In this document: positions 1 through 11,403 of the stretch, one piece after another
How the letters are laid out: the number at the start of each line of letters is the position of its first letter
Position numbering within the stretch: position 1 is the stretch's first letter
From: Lasioglossum baleicum
Taxonomy: Eukaryota; Arthropoda; Insecta; Hymenoptera; Halictidae
Length of the DNA: 64,000 nt
Direction of reading: 5' to 3'
Assembly: GCF_051020765.1 (NCBI RefSeq)
Contig: NC_134934.1
Coordinates: 2,728,001-2,792,000 of the forward strand
Position numbers and translations under genes: made by a program
Notes under the pieces: generated by a model
The model's database searches: none
The model's input: the letters and a program-made list of their open reading frames with translations, nothing else
What the model was told of the DNA's origin: nothing

Positions 1-530
1 GGTCGGAATTCAGCTCGGTTTCTGCTGCCCGGCCATTCCGGGAAGCCTTCGTTTACCTTGGATCGGGGCGCTCTCGAGCGAGATACGGTAACGAGATTCA
101 TCCGCGTATACTCGGCCGGAACAGTTTCAAGTTAGAACGGAAATTAATATCGAGCCCCAATATTTACCCTCTCCGAGGCAAGAGGCGAGCACGCTCGGTT
201 GCGCCCGGTTAAAACACAGGGGGGCGGGGGTACGCGGTTGTTAAAACGCGAAAGCAAAGTTGCCGCACTCTCCGGTATATTTTGGTTCCAAAACGGCGCT
301 AATCTTTAATCGGCCCGTGTCGCTCGAGAATTGCTCGCCGCGTACAGTTTCTAAAAACCGAAAGCTCTGGTATTCCATTGTCTCCTCGACTGATCCCATT
401 TGCTTCCAGATCTGTTACATCGACTATGTAATCGTGCGCATTTAAATAGCACAGACATTCCACGTTGATGTGTATATTTCTGAATACCTAGTTCGGAAAT
501 ATACTTGGTAATTATTTACATTCAGGGCTT
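1..530. other. CpG-rich non-coding stretch
   Basis: GC-rich unique sequence that turns AT-rich after about 430. No open frame with a recognisable protein, no RNA gene and no inverted-repeat element is visible. I see nothing functional here. Confidence 0.5.
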
Positions 531-660
531 CCTCACCGATTTTAATGAAATTTAAATACGTTGTCAGTCATCATTCTGAACAACTTTTTCCTATACATGT
601 TACCGCCGCTCGATTTTAGTTTTCGAGATATTTGCGAAAAACTCTCGCTAATACTGTATT
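530..660 (+). repeat. Interspersed repeat copy (CATTCTGAACAACTTTTTCC family)
   Basis: The core CATTCTGAACAACTTTTTCC (about 571-591), followed by a CGAGATATT-GCGAAAAACT block (about 624-645), recurs at 52612-52672. There the roughly 30 bases between the two blocks are missing. The family is unknown to me. It is non-coding, has no visible termini, and is probably an old fragment of a larger transposable element. Confidence 0.55.
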
Positions 661-715
661 GAATTTTCCGTATTCCTGCACGCTCTGCGGCAACGTAAGC
701 TTGTCTGGGCGGAAA

Positions 716-782
716 TTACATCATGGAATAATATTAAACATGTATTTTCATAAATTAATTCAAATGTTTTCTTTAATATACG
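716..782 (+). repeat. Interspersed repeat copy (ATAATATTAAACAT family)
   Basis: About 65 bp, with GGAATAATATTAAACAT followed by ATTCAAATGTTTTCTTTAA, match 34104-34168 at most positions. Neither copy has visible terminal repeats or a frame. It lies just downstream of another repeat (530-660), so both may belong to one larger element. That link is inference. Confidence 0.5.
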
Positions 783-799
783 ACAGAACATTCCCCTCC

Positions 800-2905
800 A
801 ACCTAATAATAGAATATTCAGTCTTTATTTCTGTCGTTTCAAGTAGCCAGATTTTTCACCATATCAATGGTAATCGGGAGCAGATTTTCCTCGGTTCGAG
901 GTTGCTTCCAAGGCACGCTCTGAAGTCGGTTGGCGCCGATCGGCATCATCGGCCCCGCCGAAAATAAAGTCCTCTTCGCCTCCCGTTTCTTCGCGGCTCT
1001 TTCGCGACTAGCTTCCGCCTGAACCGCGCGAACGCGCTCCGAAGAGCCTCTGAGGAGAGCTTTTTAAAAGAGAGAGAGAGATAGAGAGAGAGAGGGAGCA
1101 AGAAGAGGAAGAAACGAGAGGAAGGAGAGGACGCTGAAGAAGAGCTCTCCTCGAGAGCTGCCAATCAAACGACCCGCCGCGAGAGAGCCGGCCTCTTAAG
1201 TGGGTAGTTTTTCACGCTGCTCCCGGTGACAGATTAATTCGTAGCCAAACAGCGACGCTCAAGTATGCACGCCTCGTAATTAATGTTGTCGACCTTTCGG
1301 CCACGGCCGCGCCAACGAAATTCGCGGAAAATTCATTCTGCCCACCCACGCCCAACGCAACAACCCCTATTCTTCCCCCACTCGTAGCGGGGCTCGTTCC
1401 CCGTCGCTAATCCCTCATAGATAAATGAACGCGTTTCAGTGATTTCGCGGCGAATTTCCTGCATATTGTCAAAGAGTCTCGGGGCCGCGCGGTTTCCACG
1501 GGCTTAAATAATAAATAGAACCGCGCCGCATCGTTCCGCGTGCTCGAACGTTAAATAACCGGGGCCCATTCGAATGCGGCTGATTAATCGGCGCGTTTCG
1601 TTCCGCAGCGGAATATTTACGGCGCGCTCGTCAGGATAATGTATCAGTGACACGACGCAACGGGCTCTCCATTATAATCCTTCGACAGAATCGAACGGCC
1701 CCGTTTTATTAACGGAGAATCGCCATCGAAACCGGTGTCCACAATTGGTCTCGCGTCTTCCATCCGCCATCTCTTTGCATACGGTAGTCCCTTGCTCGTT
1801 GCACCATCGAAATAATTTTCAATAATTATCACCTGGAAGCCAGTAGGTGGTGTTAGTAGATGGTCCGGTGATTTATGGGCGGCAGTGTACATTATAAACT
1901 ATTACAAAGGGAACACTAATAAACAATGTAATAATGAAAAGGGCAGATTGCATGCAGCGAGAAGGCACATCGCAAACCGGGAATATTGAGGAAACGAACA
2001 ATTGCTGGTACAAACGGGGCAGAATGATTAAAGAAAATGACATAATACTCGGTTCAAAGTGGAATAAGCAGTACAATGAGCAAACTGGGAGAAGGACAGA
2101 ACAGAGGGATATAATACAGATTATATATATATACATAGAGAGAGGACAAGGAGCAGAGATTGAAGATCTATAAGTCGCAGCAAGAAATCTCGAAGAGTTT
2201 CCGCGTCCCGAGGCACGTCTCGCAATCTCGAGCGTGGAAGAGCGTTTTCTCTAAAACGTTGAAACCGTCTATTCGTTCGGTAATAACCCTGTATTTACCC
2301 GTCCGTAGGTTGGTTGCGTCCCGTCATTCCATCGCGATAAAGATATTACGAATGCATGCGCGACACCGTGTTATTTTCGTTTCCACTATGAATAGAAGGC
2401 TCGCGTAGACACACTAAGCTTGTTCACGTTGCCCCGTGAACAAAACGAATCCGAGCTCTGTGTGGATCGCGTGCATCACCCACATGCGCACCGTACGTAC
2501 GTACGTCTAAACGTACACATACGTGTATAGATAGATACAGACGCGTACAGGGCCCAGTACTTTTCGAGCAAGTCACCGAGAAACGCTCGCGCCCTACTCC
2601 TCCCCCGCGTTCTCGCTTTTCACCAAACATTTTCAAGGTACATACGTCGATTCCCTCTATCGGGCCAACGATCGAGCTCCAACCACCCCCACCCGCACGC
2701 ACAGGGTGTACACTGCATCCTGGAAACCCTCTTGCAACATCCCCCTCCCAACTTTCTACACAAACATATTTAAATTTATCTCCCTCGATGTTCGCGGCCG
2801 AACCACGTATTTTTAGGCGAGAGGGGAAAGAGAGATGCCACTGAAAAATAGAGTCGTTTAGACCGGCCAGGCAGAGAGCCTAGAGAGAGCCTAAACACAC
2901 GGTTA
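800..2905. other. Non-coding stretch, no gene seen
   Basis: CpG-rich sequence with a purine tract at 1068-1145, several TAATTA or ATTAAT homeodomain-core strings (for example near 1278 and 1583), a GTAC tetranucleotide run at 2493-2506 and an AT-rich segment near 1880-2150. Open frames are short and overlap on both strands. No RNA gene was recognised. Confidence 0.45.
1068..1145. repeat. Purine microsatellite (GA)n / GAA-rich
   Basis: An imperfect GA dinucleotide run grades into GAAGAGGAAG-type purine-only sequence. Short open frames across it are repeat artefacts. Confidence 0.9.
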
Positions 2906-2911
2906 TAATTA

Positions 2912-2966
2912 GACTGCGGATCTTTATGCGTTTATGAAGAAATTGGTTGCATAAAAATTCGTAGTT
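2912..2966. mobile_element. Minimal copy of the GACTGCGG MITE family
   Basis: The left end GACTGCGGATCTTTATGC follows a TA (2910-2911). The right end reads, in reverse complement, GAACTACGAATTTTTATGCA. The two ends are almost back to back, giving an element of about 55 bp that is little more than two terminal repeats. Such a length is typical of an internally deleted non-autonomous Tc1/mariner-type element. The family assignment rests on the other copies in this window. Confidence 0.6.
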
Positions 2967-2969
2967 CAG

Positions 2970-5560
2970 TCATCATGTACAATCATGGTGGCATAATTCG
3001 AAGCTCTGATTTATTTGGTGTTTCGATAACTAATCGTATATGTAACCGCGTAATCGACGCGAGGTTTCCGGCAACTGACGGACAGACAATCGACGTTCCA
3101 CCGTGACACTGTATCGTTGTCTCCTGTCCATCGATCGTTGAGGATCGATCGTCCGGCGATCTAACCCCGGGGCGGTACACGTAGCTGCGTGTCGACATCA
3201 AACACATTTTAGTGCCTCGTCGCCGGAACCGGCACGCTCACGTAATCATCGGATAACCGGTGGACGAGCGTCGAAAAAAACCTCCGAAGAATCGATTCGT
3301 GACATCCCTCTCTACGAGAGGGAGGGAGAGCCTGCAAGCTTTTCCGAAAAATCTGCCATCCGGCGCGCGCGCGTTTTGTTTCGGACATTTTCATGGCGCG
3401 GCAAAATGCGCTCCCCTGTCCCTCGACGTCGATCGAGATTTTCTTTGACGAGCGGAAATGTAGAAGAGTACATCGACGGTTCAAAAACGGCTGGGACATT
3501 CTCCTCCAGGAGACGCGTGCTGATTTTTATGCGCTTTCAGCGCGACGGAGAACTCGCACGAGAATATTCGACAGCGAACACCTCTTTTGTGTAGAGGAAC
3601 GTCCATGTCGATGATAGCAGTCTCGAAACTAGATTTTACTCAACTTCAGCGAATAAAGGGACCGGGGAACGTGGACAACAATCTGGGAATGCAGTTTGTT
3701 CGTTTTCGAATGCATTGTCAATTTTTTCTGTGCACGCATTTTGTCGATATTACTACGTATCGTATTGTCAATTAAAACTTTCCACAGAGCTAGTCGCTAT
3801 TTTACGTTGCTTTATAAAAATGGCAAGAACTGTCTGTCCAAATTTTTAGCCATTTTTTTGAATAAGATACATTCAAAGAAATAAATGTGTTGAATCACTC
3901 CTTACGGATCTTTACGATCTCAATAATCGTAAATTAAAAATATTAGAACCTGCCGTATAAATCACAAGATTGCAACCCTGGTACCAATTTCAATTTCGTT
4001 TCCCGCGAATTTATAATTTTCATCTTTTCCAGTCGCCTTCCACGTCGAACCAACTTCATTAACGCAATTACGAGAAACGTTTATTATGTCCCTTAATAAA
4101 CTCGTCTATGTACGATTTCCCCACGACCTTTCCACGGTGGTAATAATTTACGTAACCTTTTTTTCTACGAGTTCAACATAACGTAATTGAAATACATTTT
4201 ATATTTGCTCGCGCTCCTTTGCCTGTGTTCACAACAAAGAATATAAAACTGCGAGGGGGATGCACGAGAAGCAGTCCAGACGAATTTTATTCCCTGACAG
4301 TAGACAGCCAATAAAGATAGGGAAGGAACTGCAGAAATTCACTTGTGTGATATTCATTGAAAGATCCGAGCATGTTTGATTCGAGCTACGATGCTTGAGC
4401 GTCTGAACAATTCTCTTGAATGCTCATCCTTTGTGTCATAAAATTACATTTTACAAAATCGTTTTATAATCGTCTAATAATCATCATTGAAGTAACAACA
4501 GCGATGGACATCAAGTTGCAATTATTTCATTTATAAATGGTATACATTTCAGACAGCTTAAATGAAATTACTAATTTGAATATTTGATTCACGATTTTTA
4601 TTGTGATTGTATAGAAAAGAACATTCAAAAAATTCTTCGAAAACATCGTCGACATACAAAATGGCTCCTTAAAAATCTACTCGATATTCACCGAGGAACG
4701 AATTCAAACAGTTCTACTTGAATCAGACAAATAGGACGATTCAACAATGTTCGAACCACCTTGAACACACAAAATAGCAGGAAATTCAGGGATCGACTTA
4801 ATATTCATCGTCACACGGTCAAAGTTCCAAACGATTGCGTTCGAACGTTCTCGCGGTCTCGATCGTCCGAAAAAGAATCTCGACGTATAAAATACTCTCG
4901 TTAGAGGGGAGAGTACGAGTAGTGGTCGTTCGGTGTATCTCGATCGTAAAGGTCGATCCGGCTTAATAACAATAATGGGGAAATATATGGGACGTTCAAA
5001 AACATATACCCCCTCGGTGGGGCGATAAATTGTTGCTCGAAATGGAGGCGAAAGTAAACAGTGTCAGTTGGGTTGGTCGGTTCGCGGGGTCCCCTTCTAA
5101 ATATCGCAACAATTTCGCTGAATGTAAACCACAACCGGTTCCCGCAGGGGAGCAGCGCGCGAGCGCGAGCGGCCAGATTCGACGCGCGCGATAAACCCCC
5201 TTGCGTCGAGCGAGAATCAATTGGTCACCGTGAGAAATCAAGATCGTGAACTCTTGATCCTCCGCCGCGGCGCGCAGGTGATCGAGAATGCGGCCCGATC
5301 TCGACAAACTAGCGTCGGCTCTCGACAAATAACCCTCCTGCAACCATTCGCGCCGATAAGCGCCTCGGAAAACGACGTAATCCCCGCGAACGATGAAACA
5401 ACCATTATACGCGTCGAACAAACGATACCGATCTGCCTGCTGCTCTTCGAAAAAAGTCTCGGCCTCTCTTTCGCGATTATGCGCGAATTTCTCCACGGAA
5501 TTCTTCACATATCAGAAATTATACATGTCTTCTAGATCTACCTTTGCTATCTTTATTGCT
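2970..5560. other. Non-coding stretch, AT-rich centre
   Basis: Positions 3600-4900 are AT-rich and without recognisable elements. Positions 5080-5480 are strongly CpG-rich and carry an open frame of about 170 codons on the minus strand that contains no ATG. I see no splice signals that would make it an exon and no known domain. Confidence 0.4.
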
Positions 5561-5669
5561 GATTGTAACTGAAAAGTAAAATCAAATTTTTACAAAATGA
5601 AAATTGTCTGTACTAGTTGCATCAAATTGGAGTGAAATAGAAATATATTTTCTTTCTTAATGTGTTTAC

Positions 5670-5970
5670 TATGTAGCTTGGCTGGGAAGTTTTGATGCAC
5701 CCACTGTATAGTCCTGATATTGCACCAACAGACTAGCATATCTTTTGTTTCGGTCTCTACACAACTCTCTTAATAGTGTGAAGTTGACTTCAAAAGAGGC
5801 CTGCGAAAATCACGTGTCACAGTTTTTCGCCCAGAAATTAAAATCAAAAAATGGTAAAAGGTGATCGATCAAAACGGCACATACTTGATTTAATAATCCT
5901 CATTCAAAATATGGAAAAAGCTGGATTCATTTCTGACTTAAAATACGAAGCAACTTTTTCCCCAACCTAA
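5670..5970 (+). mobile_element. 5'-truncated mariner element
   Basis: Contains the last part of a mariner transposase and a short 3' tail. It ends in the inverted terminal repeat GCAACTTTTTCCCCAACCTAA next to TA, the standard target of Tc1/mariner elements. The 5' end and most of the transposase are missing. It lies inside a GACTGCGG-family MITE, so it is the younger insertion at this spot, or came in through a rearrangement. Confidence 0.75.
5677..5893 (+). pseudogene. Mariner transposase, C-terminal remnant
   Basis: The frame from 5677 reads WEVLMHPLYSPDIAPTD, the conserved block of mariner DD34D transposases. The third catalytic aspartate is the GAC at 5731-5733, and a TAG stop follows directly at 5734. 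A second frame (from 5757) continues with NSLNSVKLTSKEACENH and SQFFAQK. A third frame (from 5852) ends VIDQNGTYLI before the TAA at 5891-5893. So at least two frameshifts and in-frame stops separate pieces that line up in the order expected for the family. The N-terminal DNA-binding region and the first two catalytic aspartates are absent. It cannot make active transposase. Confidence 0.85.
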
Positions 5971-6083
5971 TATACAATATATCAGTAGTTTATTCTTTCG
6001 TATTTAAATTCTTTCAATGTTTCCACTATTTTAAATTACACCTTCTCATTTTTGTCATAAATGCATAAAATCCGCTGTCTAGT

Positions 6084-6147
6084 AATACCAAACGGAAGAA
6101 TGTCATCTCTACACGAAAAACGAAATTACTTTCCGAACGACCCAATA
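6084..6147 (-). mobile_element. Mariner-like terminal segment joined to MITE
   Basis: On the minus strand this begins TTGGGTCGTTCGGAAAGTAA next to a TA (6146-6147) and runs about 60 bp to the MITE end at 6083. The same 60 bp joined to the same MITE end occurs at 43692-43760 and 57053-57090. A TIR-like start and TA flank suggest a mariner-type element different from the one at 5670-5970. Confidence 0.6.
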
Positions 6148-6149
6148 GG

Positions 6150-6970
6150 AAACTCGTTCAGCCGGAACAGTTTCAGAAAGTGGAGGGGTGATTCCGCGTG
6201 AAGTGACGGGGCAAAGTGCGTCTACCATCGAGGCGCTACCGTGCTAAGAGCAATTCACCTGCGACGTATCGACGAGTTGTGTCGTCACCATCCATCCTAG
6301 TTTGCCGTTTGCGACACTGTTGCGAGTAACTCGCAGCCTCCCTTCCCTCGGCGCCACGTAACAGGAGAGGCAACTGGGTCGGCCGTGTCCCGGTGTCTCA
6401 TTCCAGGATATTTTTCCCCGGAGTTTCCCCAGAAGATACCCGGCCACCCCTTTCCATTGTTCCGCGCGTGGCTCATTTACAAAGTTACATTTATGCAGCG
6501 TAACTTTATCCGGCGCGCGACACGCCGCTCCGCTCGCCGAGCCGAATCGACTGAGAGCTCGTTGAATCTTATTCTAAAAAGAAAAGAAACCGGAAGAGAA
6601 CAAACGTAAGAAGCACCAGGCAGAGATTGCCCGCGCGAAATTGTTGTCGCGCGTCCCATCTTCCGCGGGATTATTCAATTAACCGGCTAATTCTTATGCC
6701 CGGATTAAAAGTGTTCCTGGCTGCACGAAAATTCCATCTCTTCGCGGATAAAAATCGTCTTCTTGGACCGGGACGATCGTTTGGCATCGTTGCACAATTA
6801 CAGAAACTTCCGCGGTTCTTTATCTTCTAATTTTCGAGACACTAACGTCCTCCTCTTCTTTAAATCCGTCAATCTATACGAACTGTTGTAATTTTATGTT
6901 ATTGTCACCCATCCTGATGTACACGTTAACTGTTGGCCTTTTTACAAATTACGTGTCAAATATGTTATAG
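6150..6970. other. Non-coding stretch, no gene seen
   Basis: Moderately GC-rich unique sequence to about 6830, then AT-rich. No repeat termini, RNA gene or convincing exon was recognised. Confidence 0.4.
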
Positions 6971-6973
6971 CTG

Positions 6974-7155
6974 GACTGCGGATATTGATGCATTTATGGC
7001 TTCAAAAAATTTTCAGAAAATACTACAAAATAAAATTCCACAGAATTTAGTACGAGTTTTATTTATTTCAAATCTACAAAGACTAATATAACTGAAAATG
7101 ACATATTACTAATAAAATTGATAATGAAATTGAAAATTGCACAAAATGCGCAGTC
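6974..7155. mobile_element. GACTGCGG-family MITE, complete copy
   Basis: 182 bp. The left end GACTGCGGATATTGATGCAT and the right end (reverse complement GACTGCGCATTTTGTGCA) are inverted repeats. TA follows the right end, and the left flank is TG, a decayed TA. The flanks TTATA on both sides extend the symmetry. The interior is AT-rich with no frame, so the element is non-autonomous. Confidence 0.75.
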
Positions 7156-7159
7156 TAGT

Positions 7160-9250
7160 TATAATCAAGTGTAAACCATGCGGCCGCTAATTACCTCGCT
7201 GTTAACGCGCCCATGTTAAAGTAAACTGTAAATCAATGAATAAATACGTAATAACTAAATATTTCGGACTGTTTTCAAAAGTTTTATCTCTGAACCTCAG
7301 GGCCTGTTTAAAACAATTGTAACGGAATTTTGGTTTAATTTAATTACTCTGATAATAGCTATTTATTGTAGTACAATTGTAGACATGTAATAACACAGGG
7401 CAGGGGGTGAAGGCTGTAAGTATTTTATTCACTTTCGCCTGGATTCCACCAGAAGCTTTCACCCGAGGGTGAGACGGGGGTTGAGAGGGGTTTGAATCGA
7501 GGGTGTACCGAGCCGGTAGTAATTTAACGTGGCCCGACGAATGGCCATTGATTTACGAAGCATCAAACTTCGGCGAAAGTTAGCCCCGCGTATCGAGACC
7601 TCGGCATCCCTGCCCGGCCACCCCTCTCACACCCTTCCGGTTTGTTCTTAGGCTGCAGTTAGCGGATTCGATTTAACTTCTCCTTGCGGGTGAACGACAT
7701 GGCGCTCGACTGGCAGCGTGCTCGCTAGACCAACCTACCAATCCAGAGTTTAGGAGAGACGAGAGAAGAACGAGACCGAGCGAACCGCCCAGAGAAAGAT
7801 GCAGCGGCAATAGATGCCCACCAAGAGCAATTGGCCAATATCGAAAGTGTTTGCCGATAATCTGTTGCAGGGCTGTTCTTGTTAGTTACTGCGAACTTGG
7901 ATCCTCTGCTTTTTCTACCGCATTCTCCTTCGGGTCGACGCTCTCTGCGAAAAACGTGCAACTCGGATCGAATTTTCTTGTGTTCTTGTGTGGTCGAACC
8001 GCGTTACATCTAATTTTCAAGTTAAAAATGAAAATTTGATACTTAACTTCTCTTAGCAGTCGAGGGGTGGCTCAGAGTCCTCAGTAAAAATTGTCGTGCT
8101 GTTATTCACAATATTGTTTACATTATTAAATATGTTGGTATCTAGTCAATGACTACACATTTAACAGTAGGCAATGGCATTATTCTAGGTCGGTAGATAT
8201 GTTTAATGTGTTCAGAACAAATGACAATGTGAATTCCAGGACCGCGCATTCGAGATTGTGTGGCGAAGAACAAAAATAGCACACTGCAGCCGAAAGATTG
8301 AAATCGAGAAAGTTCTGTCTATCGAGACGCCAGTGTAACAGGGACTTTCCTCGCCGCGTTTAGGCTGCTCGGTTGCCACTGGATGTAGAAGTTGCAGGCA
8401 GGCGTCGCTATCCGAAGGAGATCGCTCGGTTGGGCGCAGTCATTAAACACGTAGCCACCGTTTCAGCCGCGCGGCTCCCCATTATTCCGGGAAAGAGTTT
8501 GCGGAACGTGATCTCTCGTTTTCCGGCTCCTACCGAAAATGCCGGATGAATGGAGCGCGATTTCAAGGTGCGCGGAGAGCCTGAAAGCCCCCCGTAAATA
8601 CGGTTTTTCACGTCGTTTTCGGGCCGAGCAGGAAATTTGCCGAAAGGGCAGAAGGTCGAGGCGGGGGTTTGAAGGGGGATGGGGGATGGAAGAGACGGGG
8701 GATGCCCGGGGTAGATGGAGAGAAAGATAGAGACGCAATAGGTGGTTCATTCAACGAGCCCAACCCCCGCAGTCGAGGGTAAAAGCGACAGTTTAAGCCC
8801 ATTAGGATATTTATGGATTGGCCTTCCGACCATGGAGGTGGGGGTGAGTGCCGTGGCTTGCCATAGTCGCTATAGTGAGCGAGGTACAGCGAGGGGAAAG
8901 AGGATGGCATATACACGAGGGGTTAGAGGCTATTCAAAGGTCTGACGGCACGCGACTCACTCTCGCAACGATTCCTTTTGCTTTCGGCAACCGACGTCGA
9001 CGCGAACACCTTTCCGAGGTGGGTGCGTCACTCTTTCTTTCTCGCTCTTTCTCCCTCTTTTTCTAGTATGCGAGCGAGTGGGAGATGTGGGCTCTTTCGC
9101 CGTCTCTTTTTCTCCGCACGCGATCCGACCACCGAAAAACGAGACACGGTGATTTATGAGACGATGCTGGACGAATCTCTGCAACAGGGGTCGTCGAAAC
9201 GTCTCAATTGCTCCGGTTAATCCGCTCCCCTATCGGCTTACACTGTCATG
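7160..9250. other. Non-coding stretch, no gene seen
   Basis: Mostly unique sequence. A fragment of the TCTAGGTCGG repeat family lies near 8170-8225. Purine-rich sequence runs around 8650-8730 and a pyrimidine-rich run is near 9030-9065. Overlapping short frames lie on both strands around 8.4-9.2 kb, none with a recognisable domain. Confidence 0.4.
8176..8225 (+). repeat. TCTAGGTCGG repeat-family fragment
   Basis: ATTATTCTAGGTCGGTAGAT followed by TGTTTAA matches 23297-23340 and, on the minus strand, 47900-47935 and 53460-53510. It is a short divergent copy with no termini visible. Confidence 0.4.
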
Positions 9251-9257
9251 CTGTGTA

Positions 9258-9296
9258 CAGGGTGTTCGACCACGTGCGGCAGATATTTTAACCCTG
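9258..9296 (+). repeat. Possible fragment of a GGGTGTTCG-type insect repeat
   Basis: ACAGGGTGTTCGACCACGTG and the following bases recall the start of a repeat I know from ant and bee sequence. The match is short and from memory of the motif only, so it is a weak call. Confidence 0.25.
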
Positions 9297-9390
9297 TGCC
9301 CGGGCCCGCTAATTCTGCCATCGATGCCGCTTCGCCGGAACCCTGGCTTTACATTGCAGGTAATGCAACGATGCTATGTATATGAGCTCT

Positions 9391-9466
9391 TTTTTTTTGT
9401 TTTGTTAGGAAATCTCTTATGAGACTTATTACAACATAATGTATGTACATTACGGAGTATAGTAAA
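9391..9466 (-). repeat. Interspersed repeat, uninterrupted copy of the 24.3-kb host repeat
   Basis: In reverse complement this reads TTACTATACTCCGTAATGTA, then ACATTATGTTGTAATAAGTC, then AAGAGATTTCCTAACA. The copy at 24268-24570 has the same blocks but is split after AATAAGTC by a 217-bp element. So this copy shows the unoccupied target site. The repeat itself is unclassified. Confidence 0.7.
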
Positions 9467-10327
9467 TAACGAGAACGTTAATAACATTGTGTGGAAGATA
9501 AAAAGAAGAAGACCCTTAGACACGTAGGTTACAACATCTTGGTCTCAATTATTAAATTCATACATTGCTATTTAACTTTCGCGAGTGGTCGAAATTTTTC
9601 AGGGACTGGGAATACTCTATTACTTGCCAATTTACTATTGTTCCCCGGAACACCAAGAGAACAACATAGCCGGGAATAGAGGGAGACTATGCTCCACAGG
9701 ATCGCGGAGCGTTGTACCCGCACGGAGGGCTCGCAAGTCTCGTCGAAACCGTAATATCCCGCGAATCTAATAACGCCGGCTGCGAGCATCGTCGTGGCCC
9801 GCGAATGTGTTCTTTCGCGACCGGAGTTGCGCGCGTCCCGCAATATGTTTCGTCCGTCACCGGTTTCATTTCGCACGCCGCCGGTTTCATCATCATGATC
9901 CCCCAGTTGACGGCTACGGTAATCTCTCCGTTGTCTCCAGCTAAAAAAATCGCCTTAATTAGGCGTCTAATCCACAGGCCAGAAAAAGGAAGCAACGGTG
10001 GACAAAGAAAGAAAATCATGTGTGTTTGTGTATGTACGCTAAGAAGAAAATGGTTAGATTAATATTCGAGCGGCGTGCACGGGCCGGTTCGAACGGTCAC
10101 GTACGAGCATCGGTGCGTTAGATCGCATTAACGTGCACGAGCATTTTCCAGTTGGCCACGGCCGAGATCTCGCATTCTGCAGACGCGCTCCTTTCTTCCT
10201 CTTTAATAAGAGCCGCCTGTGTACACGCTTGTATTTCGACTTCCGGCTGGCCGGAGTCCCCCGGTGCCTAACAGAGATGCATTGTGTGCAACGAAGCACC
10301 TGGCACGCGCCAGCTCCTGTCTTTATG

Positions 10328-10480
10328 TAGCCGCCCACTCTCTCTCACTCTCTCTCCCTCTCCTTCCCTTCTACCATAACATTCTCCTCGTCCTTCTCTC
10401 CCTTCACCCTACTCTTCTCTCTTTCTCTCAGGCTCTCCCGCGGCAAACAGCTTCTCTCTTCTCTCTCTCCTCTCTTCTGC
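10328..10480 (+). repeat. Polypyrimidine tract (CT)n
   Basis: About 150 bp of nearly uninterrupted CT-rich sequence with short (CT)n runs and a TTCTCTCAG string at 10423-10431. It could serve as a splice-acceptor tract or simply be a decayed microsatellite. Confidence 0.8.
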
Positions 10481-10669
10481 GGGCCGGCGCGGCGTTCGGG
10501 CTGTTTCGCTCGTACTCACGTACCACCCACACGTGCGCGCCAGTCGTTATCCTGTGGATATCCTCCGGACGTCTGCCTTCCTCCGTTCGAGTTCCTAACA
10601 AGATTTTCATCCGAGATATCGCGGACTCAGTTAACCGCGCCGCGGACTATTAGCGATAAAACTTGTTCG
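10432..10669 (+). other. Possible non-coding leader or internal exon
   Basis: The segment lies between a pyrimidine tract ending CTCTCAG (10431) and a perfect insect-type 5' splice site, TTCG followed by GTAAGTCC at 10670. All but one frame contain early stops, and the remaining frame stops at TAG near 10651, just before the donor. If real it is probably untranslated. A CCAGTCGTT initiator-like string at about 10531 is followed by GGACG roughly 26 bases on, two bases off the usual downstream-promoter position. This is signal-based inference only. Confidence 0.15.
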
Positions 10670-11023
10670 GTAAGTCCACGATTCAACCCTGGTTCCGGAG
10701 AGGGGATGGGGGATGACGAAGAGTGTATCTTAATAAACGCGGCTCAAACAAATTTCGTTGTACTCGTCCTCGTTCTGTCTATCCCCTATACCTCTTCATG
10801 GTCGAATAGATACGTCTACGGCAGATAGATCCCAAGCCCCCGCCCCTTATCAGGCCCGGTTATCTTTATTCCATGGTCCCGACAGCATGAAGTCGTACCC
10901 GTCGATCAAGATTGCCGGCCAACGACCAACATACGTCTCCGCTTTAATATCACCCCGACAAATAGCTCCGGACTCCAAGGAAAACTGTCTCGACGCGAGA
11001 AATTCCGAGGAAAGTTATAACTA

Positions 11024-11403
11024 GACCACGGATCTTTATGCATTTATGACAAAAATGGGCACGTACTATTTAAAGCAGTGGACATGTTAAAAAAATATTT
11101 AAGGACATCAATGTATCAGTTTCAGCTCAGTAGGATAATTAGAGGAAGATTACAATTTTCACTCGGCTCCTGTGTGCTGCAATCAATGCTGGCATTTTTG
11201 ATTTTGCATTTATAACCATTGAACGGGAACAAATAAGTGAGTAGGCCTAATTTAATACAGTAAATATATTAGAAGAATTTAAAAATATTCTTATATTACG
11301 TTCAAACTATTAAACATATCACGAAAGAAAATAATCTTGCATTACACCCCAGTTTGGTGCAATTCAGGTAAAATATTTGGATTATTCATAAAGGTCCGTT
11401 GTC
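11024..11403. mobile_element. GACTGCGG-family MITE, longest copy
   Basis: 380 bp. The left end is GACCACGGATCTTTATGCAT after TA (11022-11023), and the right end is GGTCCGTTGTC followed by TA (11404-11405). The interior is AT-rich and has no frame. It is about twice as long as most copies here and may contain a further insertion. Confidence 0.65.

Larger units (their letters stand above)
5580..6083. mobile_element. GACTGCGG-family MITE, interrupted by a mariner remnant
   Basis: The left half (about 5590-5665) matches the copy at 21244-21435 (shared ACAAAAT-GAAAATTGTCTG and TTGCAT-type blocks). The right end reads TGCATAAAATCCGCTGTC followed by TA at 6084. In between sits an unrelated mariner fragment (about 5670-5970). 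The left terminus itself is too decayed to place exactly. Confidence 0.55.
9470..11020. other. Non-coding stretch with a pyrimidine tract
   Basis: Contains the pyrimidine tract at 10328-10480 and, after it, a possible leader exon (separate entry). The rest is CpG-rich unique sequence with no recognised gene. Confidence 0.4.

Noticed and set aside
4996..5508. Minus-strand open frame of about 170 codons
   Set aside because: It contains no ATG, a stop lies just upstream, no acceptor signal opens it, and it sits in a CpG-rich stretch where long chance frames are expected. No known domain.
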